A program made the translations under genes and the position numbers. Positions 10,576-21,639 of a stretch of 64,000 bases of DNA are shown here, in pieces; positions within the stretch are counted from its first letter, which is position 1; each line of letters begins with the position of its first letter. The stretch covers positions 14,128,649 to 14,192,648 of the forward strand of contig NC_044925.1 of NCBI RefSeq assembly GCF_003576645.1. The letters run 5' to 3'. The DNA comes from Ipomoea triloba. Taxonomy: Eukaryota; Streptophyta; Magnoliopsida; Solanales; Convolvulaceae. The notes below the pieces were generated by a model that saw nothing but the letters and a program-made list of their open reading frames with translations, searched no databases and was not told the DNA's origin.

Positions 10576-11418
10576 TGAGAGTTGAGGAATAATTCCGTTG
10601 GAGGGAAAATTATTCCGTTTGAAATTTGTCTCCCATAATGTGTATGGGACTTGCATCTTTTCAGCATTCTTCATGGAGTGGTGGTCCTGTAACTTGAACC
10701 TTTTGTTTGATAGTGGATATTCCATAATCCACTTTCTTGAGTCCATGCTCCACTTGCTACTTTTGGTAAAAGTTACTCTTTTTAAATTCCCATTGATCCT
10801 CGTTTTAGGGAATAAGACTGACTTTGGATTGGTGCACCTTTTATCCGTTTGTGGTGGAAATCTGATGTGTCATCCATTTCCGTCCATTTTGAAAACTCAC
10901 GTTCGGCACCTCTTCATTATTCTATCTCCATGATATTCTCCTTCTCCAAACATTAAGTATGATTCCTGACCGTCATTCAGCATTACTGGAGAAGTGTCAG
11001 TTTATCGAGACCAAGGTTGATGTCTCGATTGTTTGATGTCTCGAACCCAAGCATCGGGAGGTCTACCTCTCGAACTCTGCTTATGTCTCGAACTGGATGG
11101 TTGTATCGAGAGGTACTACCTCTCGAACTCTGCTTATGTCTCGAGACTTAGTTGATGTCTCGCAGACCCTTATTCCTCCAGTGTTGTCCCGTGCCTTCTT
11201 CTGTTCTATCTATGAAATTACAACACGAGACTTCTAAGATGTTCAAACAAGTTTACTTCAAGCTAAAATATTTTCCGAGTTGAGCTCAAAGTTACCCGGT
11301 TGTATTTTCGCTCTTGGTTTCCTTGTCGAACTTACAACGTTTTGCCTATGTGTCGAGACTTGGGGATTTCTACTTAACAGTTGGTATCATCAAAACCTAT
11401 TACATGATGTTCCTAACA

Positions 11419-11617
11419 GTTAGTAGCTAGCTTAGCTACTCTTTTGTTGATGCCATGAATATATATATCAAGTTATGATGATCATGATGATATAGTACAG
11501 TTCCTTATCTTTAGCCTGTGCATCTAGAATGAATGCTATCTGTATGTGATTGGGTTTAGTCTAGGTGTGGCGGTAACTACTCCGGCTGTTCGGTACAGTC
11601 AAGTACGGGGTGTTACA
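11419..11617 (+). mobile_element. F1 LTR, 3'-terminal part (copy L2), cut by the Copia element
   Basis: The plus strand contains the shared 3' module (agcctgtgcatctaga, then ctaggtgtggcggtaac) and ends tacggggtgttaca at 11617. Its 5' part must lie beyond the Copia element, outside the window. To its right the minus-strand ORF of element B resumes, so this LTR interrupts B. The last bases are most like those of the 21991-25215 copy. Confidence 0.8.
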
Positions 11618-12060
11618 GAATCATCCTCAAGAAATTTAAAGCAATCATAACCACTTGTAATGGAAATATTAACGCAAAGGGAGTCATTCACACAAGTGTC
11701 AAAAGTGTTTTCAAGAAGATCACAAGGATTTTCAAGAATATTAATGCAAGAAGGATTAAAAATTTTACCACATGTCGGCTCTTCATCTTCCCACACTATC
11801 TTAATGTCATCATCTTCACTCTCCATCTCTACATCCTTTTGATTTTCCAATTCGAAAATTGGAACTTCTTCAAGCACCGGGGCATAATAATCCACTTTCG
11901 CTTCAACATTCACCTTCCTTCTAACATTTTGTTTTTCACTCTCTTGTACAATAATAGAATTGGCTTCCAAAGTCGGGATATCATCTATGATGGTGGAGTT
12001 AGCCCGTGAGTCATTAATTTTTATGAGCTCCTCCATCATGGATAGCACTTTCGTTTCAAC
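11618..12060 (-). pseudogene. Element B ORF, C-terminal segment (Athila-like family ORF)
   Basis: The minus-strand frame reads VETKVLSMMEELIKINDSRA, LEEVPIFELENQKDVEMES and YDCFKFLEDDS, matching the ORFs of elements A and C. It is the continuation of the B frame at 18699-19370 and is cut on the right by element A and on the left by the F1 LTR. The function of this protein is unknown: no zinc knuckle, protease, reverse transcriptase or integrase motif is present. The acidic LEEVPIFELEN block and the YDCFxFxEDxS motif mark the family. Confidence 0.8.
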
Positions 12061-12065
12061 CTCTT
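12061..12065. repeat. Target-site duplication of element A, left copy (ctctt)
   Basis: The five bases ctctt precede the left LTR and recur exactly at 18694-18698 after the right LTR. This shows that element A is a complete insertion into element B. Confidence 0.92.
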
Positions 12066-13346
12066 TGATAAGCACCAAGAATAGCTTATTTTAGGGGTCA
12101 TTAACGGGCCAGATTTGTATAGTTTATTACCCATTTCATAAGAATGTCATGCATTTAGACTCAGATGTGACCAAAACTTCTAACAAGAGCATGGAAGATG
12201 TTTTTAAGGTATTCTACAGCCAAAAGGAGGACTTAAGGCCAAAACTGAGCAAAAAATGAAGAAACCATGAAGCAGGAGCCTCCCACGCAGCCTCACACGC
12301 GTGTGGAGGGCGTGGAATAATTCCAGTAGCTCCCCACGCCCTCCACCACGCGTGTGAAAGGAGCAAATAACCAGAATACCGTCGCGTACGAGGTCGCGTA
12401 CGACCGTACGCACCCTCGTACGCGACCCAGAATCTGCTATTTAAAGAAGCTTTGGCGGAAATCAAATACAAAGCAGCCTTAGGATAGTTTTAGATCTAAA
12501 TTTCTTTTAGGGTTTTCTCCCCTTGGGGGAAAATTCCTTTGCTTTTAGTTTAGATTAGATTGAAGATGAAGATAGAGGATTGAATTTCAAGAACAAGATT
12601 GTAAAGATCCCCTTTCTAAGGGTGGTAATCATTCTCTCCATTATCTAATCTTATACTTGTTTCTTTGTTATTTCCTTTCTTATTCTTGTTTCTTTATAAT
12701 GTTAGAGTAGATTAGAAAGGGGATTGGTGACCCCAAGGTGAATCTATGTGGATGTTTGATATAAATTGCTAGATTAAATGTGAGCTTTATGATTGTTGGA
12801 TGATGATCTTGTGTGGATGATTTTTATTGATGCTTTGTGCCTAAGTGTGGCCACATTAGGTAGCAAACCCATAAGAAGTGAGTGTGTGCGCGATAGCGGC
12901 CACTCACGAGCCTAACTTACCCACATCTCCGCTCTTAGTCCGAAAGGACAAGATCCGAGAGGAGTGGTAGACAAAGTGTTCGATGAAATGCCCCAACCGA
13001 ATGAGGATGTGGGAGTCCAAAGTGTGACGCCACTTGGTGATGTGCCATGAATTCCCTAGTTTATTCCACATCTCTAGCTCACGAAACCATACAAGGATAG
13101 TCCACATAGAGAAGCCTAAGGCCCCAATCTCCACCTTTCCATTTATTTTCATCACAACCTTTATCAACCTTCCCCTCTTTTACCAATGAATCCAACCCCT
13201 AGCCATTCCCGTAACTCTTTCCCTTCAACCTCCTAGATGCCAACACACTAATTCGGTTCCCATTCACCATCCTTGAGAGACATGACACTCGGGGAGTCTT
13301 GACTCTTCGTTTTACCACCTTCACACTCACCACATACACATCATCA
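12066..13346 (+). mobile_element. Element A 5' LTR
   Basis: It starts TGATAAGCACCAAG and ends ACATCATCA, and aligns along its whole length with 17412-18693 with only scattered differences (for example ttgata for ttgcta near 12762). It contains the palindromic ACACGCGTGT pair at about 12280-12360, a CpG-rich cgtacgcaccctcgtacgcg stretch near 12405, and a TATA-like ctatttaaag near 12437. These features place the promoter around 12400-12450 (inference). Confidence 0.9.
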
Positions 13347-13349
13347 AAA

Positions 13350-13367
13350 TGGCGCCATTGCCGGGGA
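13350..13367 (+). other. tRNA-Asp primer binding site of element A
   Basis: TGGCGCCATTGCCGGGGA starts three bases after the LTR. Apart from one base it is complementary to the 3' end of plant tRNA-Asp (TGGCGCCGTTGCCGGGGA), the primer used by Athila-type elements. Confidence 0.88.
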
Positions 13368-13595
13368 TGGCAAACGGTTTCGAATAGTGTTGACATCTTT
13401 GAAGTATAATTTTAAGAGTTCTTGAATTGCTTTCTTTTTGTTTGTTTTATTTTCTTATTTTTGTTATTTGCTTGAAGAAGTGAGCTTACTTTGTCTTGAA
13501 TATTTTATTGCTCACTTGCAACTACTTCTAGTTGCATATATTTGTTGTTGGCTAAGCTTTGCGCAGGAAATTCTTGTTAACATTCATTTGAAAGC

Positions 13596-15376
13596 TTGCC
13601 AATGTATGCTCCAATGTATCCCCATGGTTTCCCACACCATGAGGGTAATCCTTTGAACCATGTTTCACCCCAACCATATCCATATTATCCCCATTCCACC
13701 CATACTTACATTCCACCAACATACCACTATCCACCTCAAAACCCTTATCCATTTCCATATCACTACTTACCGCACCCAACTTCTTATCCATCTTATATAC
13801 ATAACCATCACCCACCACCATACACACACCCTATCCCAAAGTATCAAAATGAATTTCCCCCACAACACTCCACTTATCAAAATGACTCGGTAAGCTCTAG
13901 AGAAATGACCCAAATGACTCGGTAAGCTCCAGAGAAATGACCCAAAATATAGAGAGTAAGCTTGCACAAATGATGAGAACAATTGACCCAAGCTATACTC
14001 CCGAGCCATTTTCGTTCCATAATTCCCACCCAAACAACCATTACTCATCTCCATCACAAATTCTTAAAGTAAACAATCCTACCTATTTCCTTGAAGCACC
14101 ACCTTCCAATCCGCATTTTACCATACCCGATCCTTGTGATTATATCCCACCAGCCAAGGACGAAATCGAAATTCTTAAAGAGAAAATAGAAGTGTTCACA
14201 AAAATGGCCAAGGAGGATACGACTAACTTGAAAGCCGAAATCCGGAGCGAATTAAAGGATTATCTCGCTACTCTCCGGGAAGATGGACTTCCATTGGAGG
14301 AAATCGAATCGGAAATGCTAGCCATGATGGAGGAGTTCATGAGGACAAGTTCATCACGGATAGGCTACCCACTTGTAGATAATCTCCCAATTTCGGAAGC
14401 CAATCCAAGGATTGAGGCACAAAACGCTGGAAAAGAAGTCGGTAGTGAAGGGATGGTAGATTGTTATGCTCCGGTGCTAGAAGAAGTTCCAATTTTCGAA
14501 TTGGAAAATCCAAAAGAGGTCGAGATGGAGAGCGATGATGAGAACATCGAAGTGGTATTGGAAGATAAAGAGCCTACACATGGTAACATTCCTACACCTT
14601 TTTGCATTACTACTTTCGAAAATCCATGTTCTTTTGATAGATTTACTTTTGACACTCAAGTGGATGACTCCCTTTTACAATGCAACAATGATTTATATTC
14701 TTATGATACTGAATGTTTTTATTTCCGGAAGGATGATTCCATAGGCTTTGTTGACAATTTTATCAATGAGTGCGAAAGTTTTGATAAAAATACTCATGCT
14801 CCTTGTAAAGACAACTCCCTACGCATTGATATTTCTATTACTTGCGACTATGATTGCTTTAATTTTTGGGAGGATGAGTCTATAGTAAATCGTGATATAT
14901 TGGTTGGAAATCATAGGAATTCTAGTTTGTTTGAAGATGAATATGATAGTTTTAAATTCTTGGAAAATAAATCCTATGATTTGGGACGATATGAGTTGAT
15001 AGGTGAGGGGGATATTACTTTGTTATATTCTGAGAAAGAAAAGGGTGATTCTTTGAGACCATTAGAGTGGGGAGATGAGAATAGAAAGTGTGAGAAAGAG
15101 ATGATGGATAAGGAGGGAATTTTCACATTTGATTTGTTCGAGGGAATTGAGGGGGGTGATATGACCTCCAGTGAAGGGATATGGTCTCAACCTTATGATC
15201 AAATTGATAAGACCATTAGGGGTGGAAGAGAGCATGAGAAAATAGGGGAAGCTCACACTACCTATGAGAAATCAAGGGGAGTGTTTGAAGCCATGAACCT
15301 TCCGATTATACGCCTTGTTCTTCCTTTATTTGCGTGGGAATTCAAGGATGTTCCACATCTTGGGGGCATACCTTGA
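13596..15376 (+). pseudogene. Element A single ORF of unknown function, split by a 32-base duplication
   Basis: The frame begins MPMYAPMYPHGFPHHE and has a Pro/Tyr/His-rich N-terminus (to about residue 95). A middle region with ESKLAQMM and DEIEILKEKIEVFTKMAKED looks coiled-coil (13937 onward), followed by an acidic LEEVPIFELEN block and three YDCFxFxEDxS-like motifs near the C-terminus. At 13883-13946 a tandem duplication of 32 bases shifts the frame, separating a 109-codon N-terminal part from a 479-codon part. Uninterrupted it would be about 590 codons. It occupies the gag position, but I see no zinc knuckle or known gag fold, so a gag-like role is inference. Confidence 0.8.
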
Positions 15377-15435
15377 AGCAAAAGTACATGGGACGCTTGG
15401 TAAGGTCCCAAAATCTGTGTGCTTCGAAGGATAGA

Positions 15436-15497
15436 GCACACAACGTCTGGCCAGGAGACGTTAAACCATGGCGCACTTGGGAGGTAGTCCCAACGTT
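15436..15497 (+). other. Conserved post-ORF motif of the Athila-like family
   Basis: The stretch caggagacgttaaaccatgg followed by cgcacttgggagg lies just downstream of the ORF. Close versions occur after the C ORF (48475-48520) and, on the minus strand, near 20405-20455. The GCGC-TTGGGAGGC core recalls a sequence often found after the last ORF of Athila-type elements. Its role is unknown. Confidence 0.65.
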
Positions 15498-15499
15498 AT

Positions 15500-17411
15500 C
15501 CTTAGATAGAATTTTATTTCTTGTTTACTTTTTCTTTCTCTTTGTTTATTAGCAACTTTTCCTTTTAGAATGGCCTTGCTTGAGCTAACAATGCAGGTGA
15601 TTTTGGTGCTAAGACATGACGAATGAGCTAAACTGGATCAAACATGGAAGGCAAAAGCCAGGAGACAAGGAAGGTGATCAGCAATGCTGACCACGCCTGC
15701 TCACACGCGTGGTGGTAGGCGTGGAAACTTTCCAATGCTGATCCACGAGGGCCAACACGCGTGTAAGACCGCGTGGATAGGTCCTGGACAGTTTTCGTGC
15801 ATTATTTTCTTTCATCCAATTTTCATAAGTCTCCTAGGTCTGGCCGTGCCAATAATCCCAATTTTTAAAGCAAACTTTATTTTACGGCTGTTATTTTGTT
15901 TAGTTTACTTCTATGCACCCGTTTGAGCTAACAAATGCAGGATAAACATTTCGGAGGCATATATTTACTTTTAAATTACCAAAGGCTAAAGGATGATGAG
16001 CCGACAATCTTAAAAAAATAGACGGGCAGTAAGCTGAAGATAAAGCTGTAGACGCATCGTATGGTATATCATTCTAACTTTTCTTCCAATTTTTATGAGC
16101 ATATTTGCCTTGGTTCACAAAGGATGAGTTGTATGATTTTGTTATAATGGGTATAATATTTTTAGAAAACTTATTTGAAGCCCAGAGCACACTTTTTAAG
16201 TGTGGAAAGATGCTTTAATGCACAATCTTTTAAGACCCTAATCCTTTTTCCTCCGTTCCTAATGGAAACATCGAGGACGATGTTCACTTTTAAGTGTGGA
16301 AAGGATTTATGTTTCTTGAAATAGTTGATTAATTGAGTGATAAGGTATAGGAACTAGAGGGCGTGTTATTGCCAATACTATCTAGGAGGGCTCCAAACCT
16401 TGTGCCAAATACGAATGTCTTAAATATCCTTTGGAAGTTACACTTTGCACCAATTTGCACAATTCGACCCAAAATTGAAAATTTTTATGTGTGCTTGCAT
16501 GTTCTTCACCTTGTATTTTGTTTGGACCTCAGTCAAGAATCTCTCGAAGTGAGAGTGTTTACCCCTTGAGTTTTAGAAAGATAAAAATTGCGAAGCCCGG
16601 AAATTAAATTAATCTTAGCAGGACATGGGGCAAAAGGAGAGCCTTGAAGTGAGCTTCGAGTGAAAAAATCCCTACTCCCTAGAAAAAGGCATGAGGGGTT
16701 GATATGGTGAAACATGAATAAAGGCTTTAAAAAAGGCCACTCCCAGAGATAAAATTTGAGGAAAGCCTTCTCGCTAGGAAGTGTTCAACCATAGTCTTCA
16801 AACGCTATATCTGGAGTTGGTTTTCCACTTAAAATGTTCCTAGGAGAAGAGAAAATTGAGAGGAGGTGAGCCGCCTCGCTAGGATTCGGGCACCCATTGC
16901 ACTGTCTTTGAAAAAGCATAGATCTCCATGTGAAGTCGGGTAGCCCGACGACGTTATCCTAGGAGCTGAGAAAATAGAGTGATCGCCCAAGCCATGGCGA
17001 TGAGCGGTCCATGTCCCTGCCCTCACTTATTTTAACGTAGAGGGGCTTTGGCGTTAGGATGGAAATTGGCTAGGGGGTGAGCATCGTTCCCACTAGTCGG
17101 ATCGGCTGGAGGTCCCTAGAAAATACAAGGTGAAACCCTATTGTCTTTTGTATGCTTGAAAGGTGTAAAACTTTTTATGTTATATCCATCTCTTGAGACC
17201 TTAACTTCCTTAGCATATTTCTTACATTTGGTCGGTATAAGTTTAGAGGTCTTGGTAGATAGTGTAGGGAATTTCACCCACTCAACTCCGAACACCTACA
17301 CATCGCTTGATTAATTGACAATGAGAGAACGAACTATCCTTGGTGCTTAGATGATTAGAGTTTAGAAAAGTATGCTTGCTTGAGGACAAGAAGGTTTAAG
17401 TGTGGAAACTT
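15500..17411 (+). other. Element A 3' non-coding region with repeated AAGTGTGGAAAG tracts
   Basis: No convincing ORF is present over 1.9 kb. It contains an ACACGCGT cluster (15685-15780), the tract ttttaagtgtggaaag at about 16192 and 16290, and a final gtttaagtgtggaaact directly before the 3' LTR, which is the probable polypurine tract. The 16200-16650 part is matched, inverted, at 19640-20250. Confidence 0.7.
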
Positions 17412-18693
17412 TGATAAGCACTAAGAATAGCTTATTTTAGGGGTCATTAACGGGCCAGATTTGTATAGTTTATTACCCATTTCATAAGAATGTCATGCAT
17501 TTAGACTCAGATGCGACCAAAACTTCTAACAAGAGCATGGAAGATGTTTTTAAGGTATTCTACAGCCAAAAAGAGGACTTAAGGCCAAAACTGAGCAGAA
17601 AATGAAGAAACCATGAAGTAGGAGCCTCCCACGCAGCCTCACACGCGTGTGGAAGGGCGTGGAATAATTCCAGTAGCTCCCCACGCCCTCCACCACGCGT
17701 GTGAAAGGAGCAAATAACCTGAATACCGTCGCATACGAGGTTGCGTACGACCGTACGCACCCTCGTACGCGACCCAGAATCTGCTATTTAAAGAAGCTTT
17801 GGCGGAAATCAAATACAAAGCAGCCTTAGGATAGTTTTAGATCTAAATTTCTTTTAGGGTTTTCTCCCCTTGGGGGAAAATTCCTTTGCTTTTAGTTTAG
17901 ATTAGATTGAAGATCAAGATAGAGGGTTGAATTTCAAGAACAAGATTTTAAAGATCCCCTTTCTAAGGGTGGTAATCATTCTCTCCATTATCTAATCTTA
18001 TACTTGTTTCTTTGTTATTTTCTTTTCTTGTTCTTGTTTCTTTATAATGTTAGAGTAGATTAGAAAGGGGATTGGTGGCCCCAAGGTGAATCTATGTGGA
18101 TGTTTGATATAAATTGATAGATTAAATGTGAGCTTTATGATTGTTGGATGACGATCTTGTGTGGATGATGTTTATTGATGCTTTGTGCCTAAGTGTGGCC
18201 ACAATGGGTAGCAAACCCATAGGAAGTGAGTGTGTGCGCGATAGCGGCCACTCACGAGCCTAACTCACCCACATCTCCGTTCTTAGTCCGAAAGGACAAG
18301 ATCCAAGAGGAGTGGTAGACAAAGTGTTCGATGAAATGCCCCAACCGAATGAGGATGTGGGAGTCCAAAGTGTGACGCCACTTGGTGATGTGCCATGAAC
18401 TCCCTAGTCTATTCCACATCTCTAGCTCAGAAACCATACAAGGATAGTCCACATAGAGAAGCCTAAGGCCCCAATCTCCACCTTTCCATTTATTTTCATA
18501 ACAACCTTTATCAACCTTCCCCTCTTTTACCAATGAATCCAACCCCTAGCCATTCCCGTAACTCTTTCCCTTCAACCTCCTAGATGCCAACACACTAATT
18601 CGGTTCCCATTCGCCATCCTTGAGAGACACGACACTCGGGGAGTCTTGACTCTTCGTTTTACCACCTTCACACTCACCACATACACAGCATCA
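17412..18693 (+). mobile_element. Element A 3' LTR
   Basis: It starts TGATAAGCACTAAG right after the polypurine-like tract and ends CAGCATCA, followed by the duplicated target ctctt at 18694-18698. It carries the same ACACGCGTGT pair (17620-17705) and TATA-like element as the 5' LTR. Confidence 0.9.
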
Positions 18694-18698
18694 CTCTT

Positions 18699-19370
18699 CT
18701 AATGGAAGTCCTTCTACCTGGAGGGTAGCGAGATAGTCTTTCAATTCCTCTTGATTTCGGCTTTTAAATTAGGCGTATCATCCTTAGCCATCCTCGTGAA
18801 TGCTTCTATTTTTTCTTTTAGAATCTCAATTTCGTCCTTGGCCGATGGGATATGATCATAAGGATTAGGTGGGGTAAAATATTGGTTGGAAGGTGGTGTT
18901 TCAAAAGAATGTGAAGCATTGTTTCCTTTATGAAATTGTGATGGAGGTGGGTAGTGGGTGTTTAAGTGGGAAGTGGAGAATACATTTTGCTCGTGAGTAT
19001 AGCTTGGGTCGATTTGTCTCATCATTTGTACAAGCTTACTCTCTATATTTTGGGATATATCTTTAGAGCTTAACAAGTAATTTTATTGAAAATTGGGTGA
19101 TTGTGAAGGGTAATTTTCTTGGAAAGGTGTAGGTGGTGTTTCATATGGGTGTGGGTAATGATTGTGGGTATGAAATGGATAAGGATTTGGAGGTGGTAAG
19201 TAGTGGTGTGGAAATGGGTAAGGATTTGGAGGTGGGTAGTGATATGTTGGTGGAGGGTAAGTATAGGTGGAATGGGGGTAATAGCGATATGGTTGGGGTA
19301 GAGGATTTCTATAAGATTGTCCTCCATGATGTGGGTAACCATGGGGATTCATTTGAGCACTCATTGGCAA
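18699..19370 (-). pseudogene. Element B ORF, N-terminal and middle segment
   Basis: The minus-strand frame starts MPMSAQMNPHGYPHHGGQ at 19370 with the Pro/Tyr/His-rich N-terminus. It meets a stop near 19080, then continues with SKDISQNIESKLVQMM and DEIEILKEKIEAFTRMAKDD to a one-base deletion near 18745 (the KSELKDYLA block loses frame). It is cut by element A at 18698 and resumes at 12060. It is the same protein family as in A and C; function unknown. Confidence 0.8.
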
Positions 19371-19602
19371 GCTTTCAAGTGATTTTCAACAAAAATTTCT
19401 TGCACAAAGCTTAGCCAACAACGAATATTTGCAACTTAAAGTAGTTGCAAGTGAGCAATAAAATATTCAAAGCAAATAAGCTCACTTCTTCAATCAAGTA
19501 AACAAAAGTAAGAAAATAAAACAAACAAAAAGAAAGATAGCAATTCAAGAACTCTTTCAAATCTACTTAAAAAATGTCAACACAATTCAAAACCGTTTGC
19601 CA

Positions 19603-19620
19603 TCCCCGGCAACGGCGCCA
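19603..19620 (-). other. tRNA-Asp primer binding site of element B
   Basis: The minus strand reads TGGCGCCGTTGCCGGGGA, a perfect match to the complement of the plant tRNA-Asp 3' end. It lies about 230 bases upstream of the B ORF start. The LTR that should precede it (to the right) is missing except for about 20 bases. Confidence 0.88.
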
Positions 19621-20470
19621 TTTTGACAATGATGTATGTCAGGCTCACCTTTTGCCCCATTCCCTACCAAGTTAGGTTCAGTTTCCGGGCTTCGCTAAGC
19701 TTATCTTTCTCAAATTAGAGGGTACACACTCCCACTTCGAGAGATCTTTGACTCAGGTCCCAACAAAATCAAAGGTGAAAAGCATGCAATCACACAAGGA
19801 TATCAACTTATGTAGGTTCAAAAATTTTTCAATTTTGGTGTAAATTATACTTCTAAGGCATATTTAAAACATTAATTCGGCACAAGATTAGGAGCCCTCT
19901 TGGATAGTATTGACAATAACACGCTCTCTAATTCCTATGCCCTAACACTCGATCAATCAACTAATTCAAGTAATATGCAGTACCCATCCTTTCCACACTT
20001 AAAAGATAACATTGTCCTCGATGTTGCCATGAGGATCAGTGGAAAAGGAGTAGGGTCCCAAGGGTGTCTTACGCAAGCCCCTTTCCACACTTAAAAGTGT
20101 TTCCCGGGCTAGAACAATTCTACTTCATAAAATCACACCCGATATGAACAAAATCATGCAACTCATCACTTGTGAATCAAAGCAATGTATAACTATTTTC
20201 AATCAAAAATCAGACAGGGCATTGAATTCGAAGTAGGGATAAAAAGTAATACTCACAAAGCGTATCCCTGTCAATAATCATGTACATTCTTCGCGGCCCT
20301 TCAAAAAGTTGGTTAAGTCAAAGGTGGAAAATGAATAAGAAATTTAGAATTTACCTTTTAGCCTCTTCTAGGTGTAAGTTATTTGGTGGTCTCTTCATCT
20401 TCTTATGCTTGGGGTGCCTCCCAAGAGCGCCACGTTTAACATCTTTGGCTAGACAAAACGTGCAGTTCAT
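19621..20470 (-). mobile_element. 3' non-coding part of a second Athila-like unit joined to the B primer site
   Basis: Read on the minus strand, 20455 to 20405 holds the post-ORF motif (gttaaacgtggcgctcttgg). Then come two ttttaagtgtggaaagg tracts (about 20097-20081 and 20003-19988) and a segment matching element A 16330-16640. The sequence then passes directly into the last about 20 bases of an LTR and the B primer site. The remainder of the 3' region and almost the whole LTR are absent, which suggests a deletion between two adjacent units. Confidence 0.7.
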
Positions 20471-20781
20471 AAAGAAACATTCAAAAAGATTGTCCACAAT
20501 CATAGTTTGTCAAAGCAACACTCCTCAAAATCATTTGAACAAAATTCTGCCAAATATCCTCACATCTTCTTTTTGGATGTGGCGACCTCCTTTGCTATTT
20601 CTTCAAGTCTTTGCATCTGCTCCATGTGCAGCTGGTATTGGAATATCTGAAGAAATTTCCAATCTGTTACAGTTGCGAACCGGCTTGGAATTTCGAAGCT
20701 TGTAGATTGGGAATTTTGTTCCTGGGCAAGTTGTGAAGGCAAACATGGTGCTTCCTCGCGAGGCGGTGGGGAGTACATCCA

Positions 20782-21600
20782 TTATTCTAGAGGTGAATAC
20801 AATTCTGGAGGAGATGGAGAAAGGAATGACATTGGCGAGGACGAAAGTCCTAGTGGGGTTGTCATTGGCGTGTCAGAATGATCTCCGACCATCTCCTCAT
20901 CCTCCCTTCTTCGCGATAGGTGTCTCAAGTTTAATCCTGCAACATCTCCCAAAGATAGAGGAACAATTTGTGCCCCCTGCACATGGTATTCGAACCAGTT
21001 GATTTTCATTTGGTGACCTAGGGCAATGCACAGTCTTGTCACTAGTGGTCCTATGAAGATAGACCTTGCCGATTCCTGCTACTGAGCGAGAAGCCAATTC
21101 CTACAAATCATGCTCATGTTTACTGAGCTCCCGGTGTCCATGCTGCATAGCATAAACAAGTCTGCTTTGGAGACACGGTCATATGTCGCTGGCCTGCCGC
21201 TCCAAGAGTGTGCAATAATCTTCCACAACACTTTCAAATCTTCCCTTAGGATCTGAGATACCCTAACTCTCGACCCGACCCAATCGATTCCCGACCTGGC
21301 AATCATGACCCAGTATTTTCTAGGGATGTCCCTGTCACCAAAGTCATATTTGAGCCTTCGGTACCAATGTTTAGCTTGATCTTCTTCCTCATAAAATCCC
21401 AGTAGGACTCCTAGTGTGTTAGCTAAGATGTTGTGGCCTTTGTTAAGGAGTTAGAATCTGATTGTTTGGCTATACAGATCACCCGTCACTCCTGTGACTT
21501 GTAGGCTTGCAACGAATTCGTGGACCAACGGCGCTGACAGGGTAATTGGGTACCCGACCCGGAACCACGGGCAACATCCTAGGACAAGATAATGAAAGGA
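20782..21600 (-). pseudogene. Broken ORF resembling the plant transposon-protein domain of Athila-like elements
   Basis: The minus-strand reading gives ITLSAPLVHEFVASLQVTG, HWYRRLKYDFGDRDIPRKYW, KVLWKIIAHSWSG, VSKADLFMLCSMDTGSSVN and IFIGPLVTRLCIALGHQMK, with stops between blocks. The order and spacing recall the uncharacterised plant transposon protein domain found in Athila-like elements (from memory; a profile search would decide). It lies upstream, in the same orientation, of the post-ORF motif at 20455, so it was probably the ORF of the unit whose 3' end is at 19621-20470. It is inactive. Confidence 0.55.
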
Positions 21601-21639
21601 CGTTCAAACTTGCCGTTCAGCATTTCACTCCAACGGCTC

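Larger units (their letters stand above)
144..11418 (-). mobile_element. Copia LTR retrotransposon, SIRE/Maximus type, degenerate and rearranged
   Basis: In minus-strand order it shows a 5' LTR, an initiator-tRNA-Met primer site, gag with a CCHC knuckle, protease, integrase, reverse transcriptase, RNase H and the start of a further ORF. The 3' LTR is absent because an F1 LTR interrupts the element at 143 and the window ends. The YVDDIIFG, GELNYFLGL and GYSDADFAGCKID blocks and the long gag are typical of the SIRE/Maximus lineage (family knowledge; no search run). It is inserted in an F1 LTR whose 3' end resumes at 11419. Three internal single Ns and repeated blocks make 1.8-6.1 kb unreliable. 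Stops, frameshifts and a 40-base deletion show it cannot be autonomous. Confidence 0.88.
9838..11418 (-). mobile_element. Copia 5' LTR
   Basis: On the minus strand the LTR runs from TGTTAGGAAC at 11418 to GGGACCAACA at 9838, with TG..CA ends directly followed by the primer site. At 1.58 kb it fits the long LTRs of the SIRE lineage. It holds a TATA-like box at 10566-10575, a G-run (about 9881-9890), a tandem repeat at 10200-10331, a TCTCGA-rich stretch at 11000-11165, and a single N at 10353. The base after the LTR (11419, gttag) belongs to the F1 LTR it entered. Confidence 0.82.
12066..18693 (+). mobile_element. Element A: complete non-autonomous Athila-like LTR retrotransposon
   Basis: It has two LTRs of 1281 and 1282 bases (12066-13346, 17412-18693), 5-base target duplications ctctt, a tRNA-Asp primer site three bases after the 5' LTR, one long ORF, a post-ORF motif (15436-15497), and a purine-rich TTTAAGTGTGGAAA stretch before the 3' LTR. 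LTR start TGATAAGCAC, the tRNA-Asp primer and the AAGTGTGG tract are features I associate with Athila-type gypsy elements. No protease, RT or integrase is present, so it must use enzymes in trans. The near-identical LTRs suggest a fairly recent insertion. It sits in the B ORF. Confidence 0.9.

Noticed and set aside
13552..13827. Antisense Met/Gly/Val-rich frames opposite the A and C ORF N-termini
   Set aside because: They mirror the Pro/Tyr/His-rich coding strand and lack independent support.
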